Shown here in pieces: positions 1 through 7,385 of a stretch of 21,693 bases of DNA; the stretch's first letter is position 1, and every line of letters starts with the position of its first letter. Origin of the DNA: CAZFBA01 sp964517135 (GTDB taxonomy: Bacteria > Cyanobacteriota > Vampirovibrionia > JBFMGH01); assembly GCA_964517135.1 (NCBI GenBank), contig CAZFBA010000050.1:1-21693 (forward strand). The letters run 5' to 3'. The notes beneath the pieces were generated by a model, which was not told where the DNA came from, searched no databases, and was given only the letters and a program-made list of their open reading frames with translations. The position numbers and the translations under genes were made by a program.

Positions 1-119
1 AAAGGAAGGCATGGGGTATCACTCCCAGGCTATGCCTGCTCGTTCAACCCATATCTTCACTTTTAAAATTTTTGAAAATCGAAAACAAAAAATCTATTGT
101 TATAGTTATGCATTAGTCT
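1..119 (-). repeat. R2 repeat, copy A (head plus truncated cargo)
   Basis: Read on the minus strand from 119, this copy begins AGACTAATGCATAACT, runs through the AT-rich core GATTTTCAAAAATTTTAAAAG and reaches GAAGATATGGG near 48. It then continues into a GC-richer segment containing GAACGAGCAGGC and CAGGCATAGCCTG, which can form a small hairpin, until the window edge. The head is close to identical to the copies at 12263 and 12488 and to the first part of 9651. The far end lies outside the window. Confidence 0.75.
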
Positions 120-419
120 TTTCATGAATATGTTGCTGAATATTTTGAGTATAAGTGTATGTATTACAATTCAAATTGAATATTTGTTACATTTGAGTGA
201 AAAAAATCACGATTGAAATTTAATGTAATAATTTGAGAAATAATTCACTAAATGCACTAAAAGGCTTCAGGAGAGTTGATTAGCAGAGCATTAAACTTAA
301 ATTGTTAATTATTTCACAAATACATTAGCTTAGTGTTTTTTAGACAATAATCTAAAAAGTGTAAATTTTACCTTTAAAGGGCTAACAAAATTTTTAAGGT
401 TGGTTTATATTTATATCAT
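120..419. other. AT-rich intergenic stretch, no gene seen
   Basis: This stretch has no open frame of note. The only local structure seen is a weak AT-rich hairpin, TTTTTAGA (337-344) with TCTAAAAA (351-358). A possible but poor -10 box (TATATT, 406-411) lies near the right edge and could serve the small-RNA candidate that follows; no matching -35 was found. Confidence 0.4.
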
Positions 420-549
420 CGAACGAAATACAAATCCCCCATAGTGATAAAAATCCCCCACATAAGTTTTATCACTGAGGAGAAAAATCAAAATCCCCCA
501 CAGAAAATTTAAGCTTGAGCCTCTACCCCCCAAATAGAGGTTTTTTTTT
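420..549 (+). ncRNA. candidate small RNA with four C-rich motifs and its own terminator
   Basis: The segment carries three exact copies of AAATCCCCCA (432-441, 451-460, 491-500) and a fourth C-rich run, CCCCCCA (526-532). The second copy starts at the base of the loop of a perfect 10-bp hairpin, AGTGATAAAA (443-452) with TTTTATCACT (467-476). The fourth lies in the loop of the terminator hairpin CCTCTA/TAGAGG (520-540), which is followed by nine T. No open frame covers it. C-rich motifs shown unpaired, with one inside a terminator loop, are how several known bacterial sRNAs address G-rich SD sites; applying that here is inference. The 5' end is a guess, as the promoter is weak. I do not recognise it as a known RNA family. 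Confidence 0.5.
520..549 (+). terminator. rho-independent terminator T1
   Basis: CCTCTA (520-525) pairs with TAGAGG (535-540) around a nine-base C/A-rich loop and is followed immediately by T9 (541-549). It is the 3' end expected for the small-RNA candidate. Confidence 0.8.
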
Positions 550-579
550 GCCCGGCTTTTATTATACTGGGCTTTTTTT
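550..579 (+). terminator. rho-independent terminator T2, directly behind T1
   Basis: GCCCGG (550-555) pairs with CTGGGC (567-572, one G-T pair) around a loop of 11 bases and is followed by T7 (573-579). Two back-to-back terminators with no protein gene upstream support transcription of the preceding non-coding segment. Confidence 0.75.
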
Positions 580-658
580 GTACTAATGGGTGATTATTTA
601 AGAATGATGCATAAATAATACCAGTTTGCTTTCAAGGCAAAGTTTTTGCCGGATTTTT

Positions 659-715
659 TTAACCCCCTCCCTGTTTTTGCTGGAATCAGTAATATCTTAA
701 TTAATCAGAGGTTCC
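659..715 (+). repeat. R1 repeat, right half (copy a)
   Basis: This copy has the R1 inner motif CCCTGTTTTTGCTGGAATCA and ends TTAATTAATCAGAGGTTCC. It shares its left boundary TTAACCCCCTCC with the copy at 6463-6518, so these two appear to form a shortened subtype. The left R1 end is absent. Confidence 0.7.
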
Positions 716-770
716 ATCTAAATAAAATCTTTTACCTGACACCAGTGACTTCGTATAAGAAGATATATTT

Positions 771-811
771 ATTTATTTTCGATTTTCAAAAAATATAAAT
801 TTTAGATAGGG
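771..811 (+). repeat. R2 repeat, degenerate fragment (copy B)
   Basis: TTTTCGATTTTCAAAAAATA followed by AATTTTAGATAGGGG resembles the second half of the R2 head. The first half is not recognisable. Confidence 0.4.
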
Positions 812-867
812 GTCTCCTTTTATTGCAGGGGCATAGCTATTGGTTTAAAGTTATTAATTAGTCTTTA

Positions 868-894
868 TTAACAGGTCAGTAAATGTAGTACAAT
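868..894 (+). promoter_or_regulatory. possible promoter of the lipoprotein gene
   Basis: TTAACA (868-873) and TACAAT (889-894) are good hexamers but only 15 bases apart, shorter than the usual 16-18. The predicted start lies about 30 bases before the 932 ATG. Confidence 0.35.
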
Positions 895-931
895 ATAAAA
901 GTTTAAAGAAGAAATACATTTTACTCAACAA

Positions 932-1492
932 ATGCATAGACTATTATTATTGTTTATTATCCTTTTTGTTGTATTGCTTACTGCATGTACAACTGAAAAA
1001 TCTGTAGATTATAACTTTAACGACCTGAAAATTATTGCTAATAAGCTTCGAATGATTTATGGAGATATGACTGCTATTGCAACTGATAGTGATGGCAGAA
1101 TAAAATGGAATACTTCAAGAGCTAATCTGGTAGAAGAGCTTATTAATCTGGATGTTGAACTAAAAGACCTCCCGCCTGCTGAAAAAGACCCTGATACTGT
1201 ATATGATAAACAGCGTGCACAGGATTTTAACGAAAGATTAAAAAATGCTAGAGATGTTAAAAACAGGTTGCAAAGCCTTTTAGATCTTCTATATTATGCA
1301 AATTATTCTGCTGACTATTCTTATTTTGAGACTGTTGCGTTTGATGATTTAATATTGCTGAGGTTTGAAAATATAATTGAACGGTGTGAACAGAATGGCA
1401 AATACATAATACTTGATACTGAAGCATATATATTACCTTTGCCACGGGTAGGCTCCGAAGCAGATATTAAAATTGTAGAAACTGAAATTTAG
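932..1492 (+). CDS. putative lipoprotein of unknown function
   Basis: This is a 186-residue protein. Residues 1-19 form a lipoprotein signal: a short basic start (MHR), a very hydrophobic L/I/V/F stretch, and the lipobox LTAC with Cys19 as the predicted lipidated residue. The mature part is charged and probably helical, with many Lys, Glu, Asp and Leu and two Tyr-rich spots. No family was recognised. The SD site is weak (AAGAAG about 20 bases upstream), so the start is chosen for its fit to the signal peptide. The TAG stop overlaps the TAA stop of the converging gene by four bases, which leaves no room for a terminator between them. Surface attachment is inferred from the signal only. Confidence 0.75.
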   Translation: MHRLLLLFIILFVVLLTACTTEKSVDYNFNDLKIIANKLRMIYGDMTAIATDSDGRIKWNTSRANLVEELINLDVELKDLPPAEKDPDTVYDKQRAQDFNERLKNARDVKNRLQSLLDLLYYANYSADYSYFETVAFDDLILLRFENIIERCEQNGKYIILDTEAYILPLPRVGSEADIKIVETEI

Positions 1493-1896
1493 GCGCTAAC
1501 AGGCATGCCTGAAAGTCTGATGGCTTTTTCTGCATACCGGGGTTCTTGAAGCCCTGCTTTAAACATATCTACTAGAGCTCTTTTAACGATTTCTGCTTCA
1601 AAAGATTTGTTTTTAAGTCTTTTTAATAGCCTGATAGCCTTCAGGTATGGATATCTATATTTAAGCTTTATACCTGACTTTTTGACCATTTCTTCAACGC
1701 ATTCGGCAAAATATTCAGGGTGTTCCATTGCGGTTGGGGCGATATGGTTGTTGAATATTTCCTGAGAATAAAACCAATTGCCATTAAGGTTTTTTGAATA
1801 GCTGAAAAGGTCATACCATATTTCAAAGACGTTTTGTCTTATTTTACAGGGTGATTCGGGTGTTTGATAAAGTTCACTTAATATGCCACTACTCAT
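1489..1896 (-). CDS. hypothetical protein, 135 residues, all-helical look
   Basis: No family was recognised. The protein is soluble-looking, without a signal peptide or membrane segment. It is rich in Tyr, Lys and Glu, with amphipathic helical stretches at residues 50-100 (AECVEEMVKKSGIKL, then YLKAIRLLKRLKN). AGAGG lies 11 bases before the ATG and supports the start. The gene converges on the lipoprotein gene with a four-base overlap of stop codons. Its 5' neighbour on the same strand, the zf-TFIIB gene, is about 200 bases away, so an operon is possible but not shown. Confidence 0.65.
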   Translation of the reverse strand: MSSGILSELYQTPESPCKIRQNVFEIWYDLFSYSKNLNGNWFYSQEIFNNHIAPTAMEHPEYFAECVEEMVKKSGIKLKYRYPYLKAIRLLKRLKNKSFEAEIVKRALVDMFKAGLQEPRYAEKAIRLSGMPVSA

Positions 1897-2101
1897 TAAT
1901 GTGATTACCTCTTACTCTTAAATAAAATCCATTTTAATGAGTATTCAAATGATTGTTATTATTTTAAATACTAAATGAATATAAATCAATAGCCAGATAA
2001 GGATTTTCTGGAAAAGAATCCTTAAAGGTTAAACTTGCTGATTGTTTTGTTATTTTTTCAAGTAAATGTTCAGTTCCTGCCACAGAATAAGCTGAGAAAG
2101 T

Positions 2102-2641
2102 TTATCTGGTGAGTTTTTTAAGCATGAACCTGATCATATCGTCAAATAGCCAGAGATCCCAGTCGACAATTTTGGCAATATTTTCATCACGGTCTTTTTC
2201 CATTTTTTGTTGCGTTTCAAGCTCTATTTCTGAGAGTTTGAGTTTAATTTGTTCATCATCAGGCACAGGGCGGGAGGCCATGTTTTTTAGATATTCGTTC
2301 ATTCCTTTGAGTTCGCCAGCATCAACCCACATGCCGTTACATTGCTCGCAAGAATCAAGAAAGATATCAGACTTCATATCCCAGTTATATTTATAGAGTT
2401 CGATATTACAGCGGGGGCAATAACGCTTATCTTCTGCCATTGCCTCTTCTTTAGGTTTTGGTATGAACTGACCGTCCATATCCTGAACTTTTTCTGCTCC
2501 GTCGGGTTCCTGACGCACTTTTTTCAGTTCTCCTTCATCGAACCAGATGCCTTTGCAGCCGTTTTCACAGATATCGATTTCTATATCGCCTATCATTTTA
2601 GGTGCAAGTTCTTTTTTACAGTTTGGACAATTTAAACCCAT
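2102..2641 (-). CDS. double zf-TFIIB zinc-finger protein
   Basis: This is a 179-residue protein with two copies of the zf-TFIIB type zinc ribbon. The first has Cys5, Cys8, Cys25 and Cys29 and continues GIWFDEGEL; the second has Cys75, Cys78, Cys98 and Cys101 and continues GMWVDAGEL. The pattern CPxC...C..C.G.W.D.GEL is typical of the family, whose members are usually small and of unknown function. The C-terminal 60 residues are charged and helical and end in a basic tail. The frame is open to an ATG at 2704, but I place the start at 2641: AGGAG lies six bases before that ATG, and the upstream 21 residues resemble repeat-derived sequence. An R1 repeat sits just upstream. Confidence 0.85.
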   Translation of the reverse strand: MGLNCPNCKKELAPKMIGDIEIDICENGCKGIWFDEGELKKVRQEPDGAEKVQDMDGQFIPKPKEEAMAEDKRYCPRCNIELYKYNWDMKSDIFLDSCEQCNGMWVDAGELKGMNEYLKNMASRPVPDDEQIKLKLSEIELETQQKMEKDRDENIAKIVDWDLWLFDDMIRFMLKKLTR

Positions 2642-2709
2642 TTTATTCTCCTGCTTTTTTAATGCCATTATAAAGAATTTTAATGTATAAATAAAATTAA
2701 TCAATCATT

Positions 2710-2792
2710 GGAGTCTATGAATAACATAAAAGGTCTCAGATTCCTCTCTGTTTTTGCGGGAATCACTAATTCGTAAATTAATCAGAGGTTCT
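2710..2792 (+). repeat. R1 repeat (copy b), near full length
   Basis: It starts GAGTCTATGAATAACATAAA, has the inner motif CTGTTTTTGCGGGAATCA and ends AAATTAATCAGAGGTTCTC. Both ends match the copy at 12622-12711. It lies immediately upstream of the zf-TFIIB coding region and could carry or disturb that gene's promoter. Confidence 0.75.
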
Positions 2793-2939
2793 CGTTATAT
2801 ATTGACTGGTACGTTGAATTTTTAGAACATAATCTTTTTTTCAGGCCAGGGTGACTTTTGCAGAACAATAACTTATATTGAGTTTTTTTCCATATTTAAT
2901 ATACTGGTTAAGCACTTATATAAGATTAATTTTTTTTGT

Positions 2940-3076
2940 TTTTTAAAACCCTTACTGTGACGGACACCAGCCCTGATAAAGGCGTTAAACGAACCTGCAT
3001 GTTCAGCCTGTATACTCATCTTTTAAATTTTTGAATGTGAAAATAAAAAATTCTATTACATTGTAGTTAGTGTTTA
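2940..3076 (-). repeat. R2 repeat, copy C (head plus cargo)
   Basis: Read on the minus strand from 3076, a diverged head runs AACACTAACTACAATGTAAT, then ATTTTTTATTTTCACATTC, and reaches AAAAGATGAGTAT near 3010. The segment beyond contains GAAC/GTTC (a small hairpin around ATGCAG) and an AGGGCTGG run, unlike the cargo of the other copies. The distal boundary is approximate. Confidence 0.5.
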
Positions 3077-3089
3077 TCGGGAGTTTGCT

Positions 3090-3401
3090 TTGAGCCTTGT
3101 CATTATGTTAATAAAACTTGTGCTTCTTTTAGGGGCATTTGCACTTTTGGTGTATGTTACTGGCTATTTTTTTCTTAAAATTAAAAGAGAGTCAGAAGAA
3201 GGCTATCAATTAAAAGACAAAAACAGTGACAGAATGTATTGCATGGATTGTGATAAAATTTTTTATACTGAACAGTCAATAAAAACGCAGGCAGGCGTTT
3301 ATCCTTGCCCTTTTTGTGCAGGTAAAAACACTGTGCAAGATACCCTGGCATCAACAAAACAGAAGTTTTTAGGGCAGTCAGAGCAAAATGAAAACTCCTG
3401 A
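3090..3401 (+). CDS. membrane-anchored zinc-ribbon protein
   Basis: This is a 103-residue protein. Residues 5-29 form one strongly hydrophobic membrane segment. After a charged linker comes a zinc ribbon with Cys51, Cys54, Cys73 and Cys76 (YCMDC and CPFC pairs 18 residues apart), then a polar tail. The likely layout is an N-terminal anchor with the ribbon in the cytoplasm. I chose the TTG at 3090 because GGGAG lies six bases upstream; the first in-frame ATG (3105) has no SD. Function is unknown. The next gene converges on it. Confidence 0.7.
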   Translation: MSLVIMLIKLVLLLGAFALLVYVTGYFFLKIKRESEEGYQLKDKNSDRMYCMDCDKIFYTEQSIKTQAGVYPCPFCAGKNTVQDTLASTKQKFLGQSEQNENS

Positions 3402-3503
3402 CATAAGGTTTCTGAACAGGGCGAAGAATCTTATGGCCATTGCTGCAAGCGAACCTTAGTTACAGCCAGTATAAATAAAGCACTCAGAAGACATAGTGAT
3501 GTA

Positions 3504-4472
3504 TTAAATTTCTATTCGGCCTGTTTCAATTATTTTTTGGGCTGTTTGAATTATCCTGTTGACAGATTCAGGAGGGTAAAACTGCTCAAGTATCTTTTTA
3601 TTTTTATCTTTAGCTTTTAAAAAATTTGCAATCTGATTTTTTTCAATATCAGTAATTTCTATAGTCTGAAGCTCAGGGAATATTTCACTAACACCTTTTA
3701 GCATTGCTCCACCAGCCCCGGTGAGTGCATGGTCTATGCTTTTAACTTTACAATCTTCATCATCCTGATATATAAGCCAGTTACCTATTCCTGTATCGAT
3801 GTTATTAGCAATATAATTGAACATTATTACCTGTCTCAAGTCTTTCATAGCTCTGTCAGAATTTTTAACTTTTTCTGCTAAAGAAGGATCAGAATTAACC
3901 TGCTTGCCATCTTTTATAATCTTTTGTATTGAACCTGTTTGAACCCCATAATCAGGTGTTTTGACCTTAACAAAAATAGTTTCAGGCATTACGTCTTGCA
4001 TTGACAGCATTTTAGAGAGGTATCTTGCACCTGTTTCTCTAATAATGTGGCCATCCATACAGCAAAATTTAAACATACCTTTAAAGCCTGAAGGTGTCTC
4101 GATAATATAATGAGGTTTGTAGGGGCTGAATTCTTTTTCATCGAAAGGCTTAAGAAATACATTAGATTCCGTTAAGTCTACTATATTAAAGATGTTGCTT
4201 GAGGCTGTCAATAATTTCAGGTTAGATCCTGTTGATGTCATAGATTCTGAAACAATTTTGCCGTCATCATCAAGGTTTTTGTCTCTGAACTGTTCCATAA
4301 TTTTTGTTATATCTTCCATTGCCTTAAAAGATATAGCTGTAAGTGGTTTATAATAGATGTTTGCAATTTGCTGCTCTGATTCCTGCTGGTGTGGCTGTTT
4401 GGCAAAACTCAATTGAGCTGCATTTTTATTAAATGCCTGAGGAGGTTTTGTTGTTTGAAGAGATATATACAA
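3504..4472 (-). CDS. atypical (PI3/4-kinase/HipA-fold-like) kinase candidate
   Basis: This is a 322-residue protein. The N-terminal ~50 residues are Gln/Pro-rich and low in complexity, with two short 'SF' motifs (LSFAKQ at 21-26 and ISFKA at 47-51). The central and C-terminal part contains ANNIDTGIGNWLI, in which Asp226 and Asn231 fit the DxxxxN catalytic loop of PI3/4-kinase and HipA-like folds. KSIDHAL follows 16 residues later, where Asp247 fits the metal-binding Asp. Lys135 in GFKGMFKF is a candidate nucleotide-binding Lys. Assignment rests on these motifs, so substrate and role are open. The start is TTG (4470-4472) with AGGA seven bases upstream; the next in-frame ATG at 4319 lacks an SD. 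Confidence 0.6.
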   Translation of the reverse strand: MYISLQTTKPPQAFNKNAAQLSFAKQPHQQESEQQIANIYYKPLTAISFKAMEDITKIMEQFRDKNLDDDGKIVSESMTSTGSNLKLLTASSNIFNIVDLTESNVFLKPFDEKEFSPYKPHYIIETPSGFKGMFKFCCMDGHIIRETGARYLSKMLSMQDVMPETIFVKVKTPDYGVQTGSIQKIIKDGKQVNSDPSLAEKVKNSDRAMKDLRQVIMFNYIANNIDTGIGNWLIYQDDEDCKVKSIDHALTGAGGAMLKGVSEIFPELQTIEITDIEKNQIANFLKAKDKNKKILEQFYPPESVNRIIQTAQKIIETGRIEI

Positions 4473-4569
4473 TTATCTGTCCTGATTTCTAAATACTTAT
4501 GTTTTTTATAACTCTCCTCAAAAGAAAAATTTACTCTTTAATTAGGAAATTTACAATTTTATACTTAAG

Positions 4570-4712
4570 GGGGTCTTTGAATAACATATAATCAAACTCA
4601 CAAGTAATCAGATTTCTGAAAATATAGAGCTTAGAATTGTTTAATTTTTTATGTCGTTAAGTATAAAAGTTCTCATATTCAAGAAATTAGTGTCTTTGCT
4701 GGAATCAGTAAT
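4570..4712 (+). repeat. R1 repeat (copy c), interrupted
   Basis: A left end (GGGTCTTTGAATAACATA, from 4571) is separated by about 70 bases from the rest of the element (ATAAAAGTTCTCATATTCAA from 4662, then CTTTGCTGGAATCAGTAATT). The terminal right end is degraded. The remaining sequence of this intergenic stretch, up to 4879, shows nothing recognisable. Confidence 0.55.
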
Positions 4713-4879
4713 TCTTTATCTCACCTGGTAAAAAATTAAATGGGTTACTCTTAGCATAATGCTTCAATGAGAGCTGGGTTATAAATTTAAAACAGGCATA
4801 AATCCTTCTTAAACAACGAGAATCGATTGTAATGTTCATAGCAGATGTGATAATTTAACACTACAGAAATATTCATACG

Positions 4880-5782
4880 TTATTCAAGATAAACCTGATT
4901 GCACTCTTTGAAATTATTGTGAGTATATATATCCATTGTGCCCTCTTTTGTCAGAGCATAAAGTTTGTCATCAGTAATATTAATAGATTTTATTCTGTTG
5001 CTACAGGTTATAGTTGTCAGTATATCAAATGTTTTAATATCTCTTACAATTACAATCACTCCGTGAGGTATGAAAATACTAAAGATGGTATAGCTAATTA
5101 GAAAATCAGTCAGGCAATTAATGCCACAAACTGAAGTGCTGTGTCCCTCAAGGGTGATAAGGTGCTTGAAAGTTTTTCTATCAAGCACCATTATTTTATT
5201 TAGACTTGAAGACAGATAGAAATGTTTGTCGTTGAAATTAAAGACACCTGAAAGATAGTCACTCACTTTAAGTTTGAAAAGCTTTCTGGCGTTTTCAACT
5301 TTAGCATTTAAAAGATAGCCCTGACTTGTTGTTGCGTAAAATCGTTCATTTTCGAGCTTGAGCCCGTTCAGGCTGAAACCTTCACAATGATAACCTTTTA
5401 GAGGCTTGCAGGTTTCGTCAACCAGTTTATACCTACTTGTACCGATACAAGCGACATTAGATATGAGCAAATAGTGATCGTTGATATCCATACATCTGGC
5501 TTCTTCTCTGGTTGAATAGTGTGTATAAATAATTTGTCCGGTATTGAAGTTCCAAAGGTGGGTTTTGCGTCCTAAGTCTGAGCTGATGACAAGGTTTTTA
5601 TGAAATTTCAGGTTTAAAATCATATCACTATGATGGAAAAATTCAAGTTCTATAGTCTTATTTCGCATATTATAAATAAAAATTCTATAATTATCAGTGA
5701 CTATAAAGCAATAAGTGCTGTTATAAAAAGCGAGAAAAGAAATATTATCTATGTTAAACCTGAGTGTTTCAATTATTTTCAT
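4880..5782 (-). CDS. WD40/beta-propeller-like protein
   Basis: This is a 300-residue protein without a signal peptide or membrane segment. It consists of repeated blocks of about 40 residues with the rhythm of beta-propeller blades: hydrophobic strand, turn, strand, then a closing pattern such as TDNYRIFIYNMRN (30-42), DLGRKTHLWNFNTGQ (69-83), NKIMVLDRKTFKHLITLEGH (around 205) and KEGTMDIYTHNNF near the end. TLEGHSTSV resembles the GH dipeptide of WD40 repeats. Six to seven blades would fit the length. Such proteins are binding platforms; no partner is suggested by the neighbours. The SD is GGGG about seven bases before the ATG. The gene is rich in Ile, Asn and Tyr. Confidence 0.65.
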   Translation of the reverse strand: MKIIETLRFNIDNISFLAFYNSTYCFIVTDNYRIFIYNMRNKTIELEFFHHSDMILNLKFHKNLVISSDLGRKTHLWNFNTGQIIYTHYSTREEARCMDINDHYLLISNVACIGTSRYKLVDETCKPLKGYHCEGFSLNGLKLENERFYATTSQGYLLNAKVENARKLFKLKVSDYLSGVFNFNDKHFYLSSSLNKIMVLDRKTFKHLITLEGHSTSVCGINCLTDFLISYTIFSIFIPHGVIVIVRDIKTFDILTTITCSNRIKSINITDDKLYALTKEGTMDIYTHNNFKECNQVYLE

Positions 5783-5867
5783 TGTTTTACCCCGGAAAAG
5801 TCAGGCAGCATTATAGCACAAAGATTAATTAGCACCTGAAACTATATCCTGTAATGTTATAGGTTTA

Positions 5868-6266
5868 TTATCTAACTTCTGTAACCTTAATAAGATGCCA
5901 GCCAAACTGCGTTTTAACAGGGTCAGAAACGGAACCGGGTTGAAGTGAGAATGCAGCTGTTTCAAATTCAGGAACCATTATTCCTTTTTTAAAAAAGCCC
6001 AGATCTCCGCCATCCTTAGAAGATGGGCAGGTAGAATATTCTTTAGCAGCAGCAGCAAAATCTTTACCATTAATAATTTCTTCTTTTATTTTAATGACTT
6101 CATCTTCTGTTTTAACAAGAATATGACTGGCTTTAACTTCAGATATCTCAGCATCATTAACAGGAGAATTTGCAATTGCCTGTTCCTGAACACGTGGCTG
6201 ATGACAGCCAGCTGCCCCTGCAAGAAGAATCATCATAACCAGAATATTGATTGTTAGTTTTTTCAT
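5868..6266 (-). CDS. parvulin-type peptidyl-prolyl isomerase, lipoprotein
   Basis: This is a 132-residue protein that should assist folding of exported proteins at the outer face of the membrane by cis-trans isomerisation of prolyl bonds. It has a signal peptide (MKKLTINILVMMILL) ending AGAAGC, so Cys21 is the likely lipidation site, although Ala at -3 is less usual. After a linker, residues 45-132 form a complete rotamase domain: KASHILVKT (His48), STCPSSKDGGDLGFF (Cys80), MVPEFETAAFSL, and TQFGWHLIKV (His124), matching parvulin active-site positions. It is a single-domain version, much shorter than PrsA or SurA. The start at 6266 has GGAGG eight bases upstream; the frame is open to an ATG at 6299, which lacks this. 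It appears monocistronic. Confidence 0.88.
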   Translation of the reverse strand: MKKLTINILVMMILLAGAAGCHQPRVQEQAIANSPVNDAEISEVKASHILVKTEDEVIKIKEEIINGKDFAAAAKEYSTCPSSKDGGDLGFFKKGIMVPEFETAAFSLQPGSVSDPVKTQFGWHLIKVTEVR

Positions 6267-6462
6267 AAACCTTCCTCCAATAATATATTTTGATAACATT
6301 ATATGTGTTATGCATTAATAAATAAATGGTGGATAAAATATTAAATACAGACTTTCAGATTTTTATAGTTAACGCATGATTTAATACTTCTCAAGTGAAG
6401 TCTTTATAAATAAGAACGTAATTTTTCTAAATGTCTTTCAAATGCGTTTATTATTATTTCTG

Positions 6463-6518
6463 TAACCTCTTATTAATTAAGTAATTACTGATTACAGCAA
6501 TAACAGGGAGGGGGTTAA
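6463..6518 (-). repeat. R1 repeat, right half, inverted (copy d)
   Basis: On the minus strand it reads TTAACCCCCTCCCTGTTATT, then CTGTAATCAGTAATTACTTA, and ends TTAATAAGAGGTTA. It has the same shortened form as 659-715, in the opposite orientation. A second short match to the R2 end (ATTAATGCATAAC, minus strand) lies nearby at 6306-6318. Confidence 0.65.
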
Positions 6519-6576
6519 TTATTACATCAATTGTATGCCTTTAACAGGTGACCAGGGCTAAACGGTTACGTATCTT

Positions 6577-6939
6577 CTAGTCTTTAATAGCTTTTAGAGC
6601 CTCTTCTTCTGTGGTATATACCGGTATAATCTGATCAAGGTTGACTATTTCTATTACATCCGCCACATCAGGGTTGTCTAAATGACACATTACAAAGTTG
6701 CCACCATTATCTATACAGGTTTTATATCCGTATGAAAGAGCCCCAAGACCTTCACTATCAATGGATTCTACACCGTTCATGTTGGCTATAATATAATACT
6801 GGTTATCTTTAAATATCTCTTGCAGCGCAGCTTTCAGGTTTTGTGCCATAGTATTTGAAGTGTAAAAATTTGCTGCCAGCAAAATAATTGCGACTTCATC
6901 TATTCTCTTAATTTCAACTTTTAAAGGTATTTCGTTCAT
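6577..6939 (-). CDS. STAS-domain protein (anti-sigma-factor antagonist type)
   Basis: This is a 120-residue protein that is one STAS domain from end to end, the type found in SpoIIAA and RsbV, which binds an anti-sigma factor or kinase and is switched by Ser phosphorylation. The signature is ESIDSEGLGAL (59-68). Ser62, directly after Asp61, corresponds to the phosphorylated Ser of SpoIIAA/RsbV (D-S-x-G-L-G), so the site is kept. Preceding strands (VAIILLAANF) and the final helix (TTEEEALKAIKD) fit the fold. No anti-sigma kinase or sigma factor gene is nearby, so its partner lies elsewhere. The SD is weak (AAAGAA close to the ATG). It is divergent from the EF-G-like gene. Confidence 0.8.
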   Translation of the reverse strand: MNEIPLKVEIKRIDEVAIILLAANFYTSNTMAQNLKAALQEIFKDNQYYIIANMNGVESIDSEGLGALSYGYKTCIDNGGNFVMCHLDNPDVADVIEIVNLDQIIPVYTTEEEALKAIKD

Positions 6940-7241
6940 TTCTTTAAGTCTTAAAGTATCCTATGTTAATTATATTTCATTATCAAAAAACTTGCAAAAA
7001 CTTATAAAACTACTCTTAAAGCGTTTATAATCTTTAAAGGCCTGCTATAGAGTTATATTATACTTTAGCTGATCGATATTTTGAATCTGCCAATATGGTC
7101 AAATTTTGAAACTATATCAATGCCCTTTTATTTAAGTAATTTTAATATTATTAAATGTTAAAATAACCCAAAAGCACTGTGTTTTAAGATTCTTAATACT
7201 ATTTTTACATCAATCAGGCTACAAAATCATTATTGCTTTAT

Positions 7242-7270
7242 TTTAAATTATTTTTTTCTTATTGTATAAT
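7242..7270 (+). promoter_or_regulatory. probable promoter of the EF-G-like gene
   Basis: TTTAAA (7242-7247) lies 17 bases before a perfect TATAAT (7265-7270). This would give a leader of about 110 nt. The rest of the gap between the divergent STAS and EF-G-like genes is AT-rich, with no clear hairpin or riboswitch seen. Confidence 0.55.
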
Positions 7271-7385
7271 TTAGCCTCAGGCTTATTATACCCTTGCAAA
7301 TTTATGGTGAGCAAGAAGATATCTTAAGTCAATTATTAAATCTTAAATACAATCGTTTAAACTTTAATGTTCAATGGAGGACAAT

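Noticed and set aside
430..500. CRISPR-like array from the AAATCCCCCA repeats
   Set aside because: The repeats are only 10 bases with unequal spacing of 19 and 40, and no cas genes are present.
1998..2024. Terminator after the zf-TFIIB gene (TAAGGATT/AATCCTTA hairpin)
   Set aside because: The stem is short and AT-rich, and no T tract follows on the minus strand.
6577..6939. Possible phosphomimetic Glu in the STAS signature (DSEGLG)
   Set aside because: In SpoIIAA and RsbV the phosphorylated Ser is the one directly after Asp, and that Ser (Ser62) is kept. The Glu is at the next, non-phosphorylated position.
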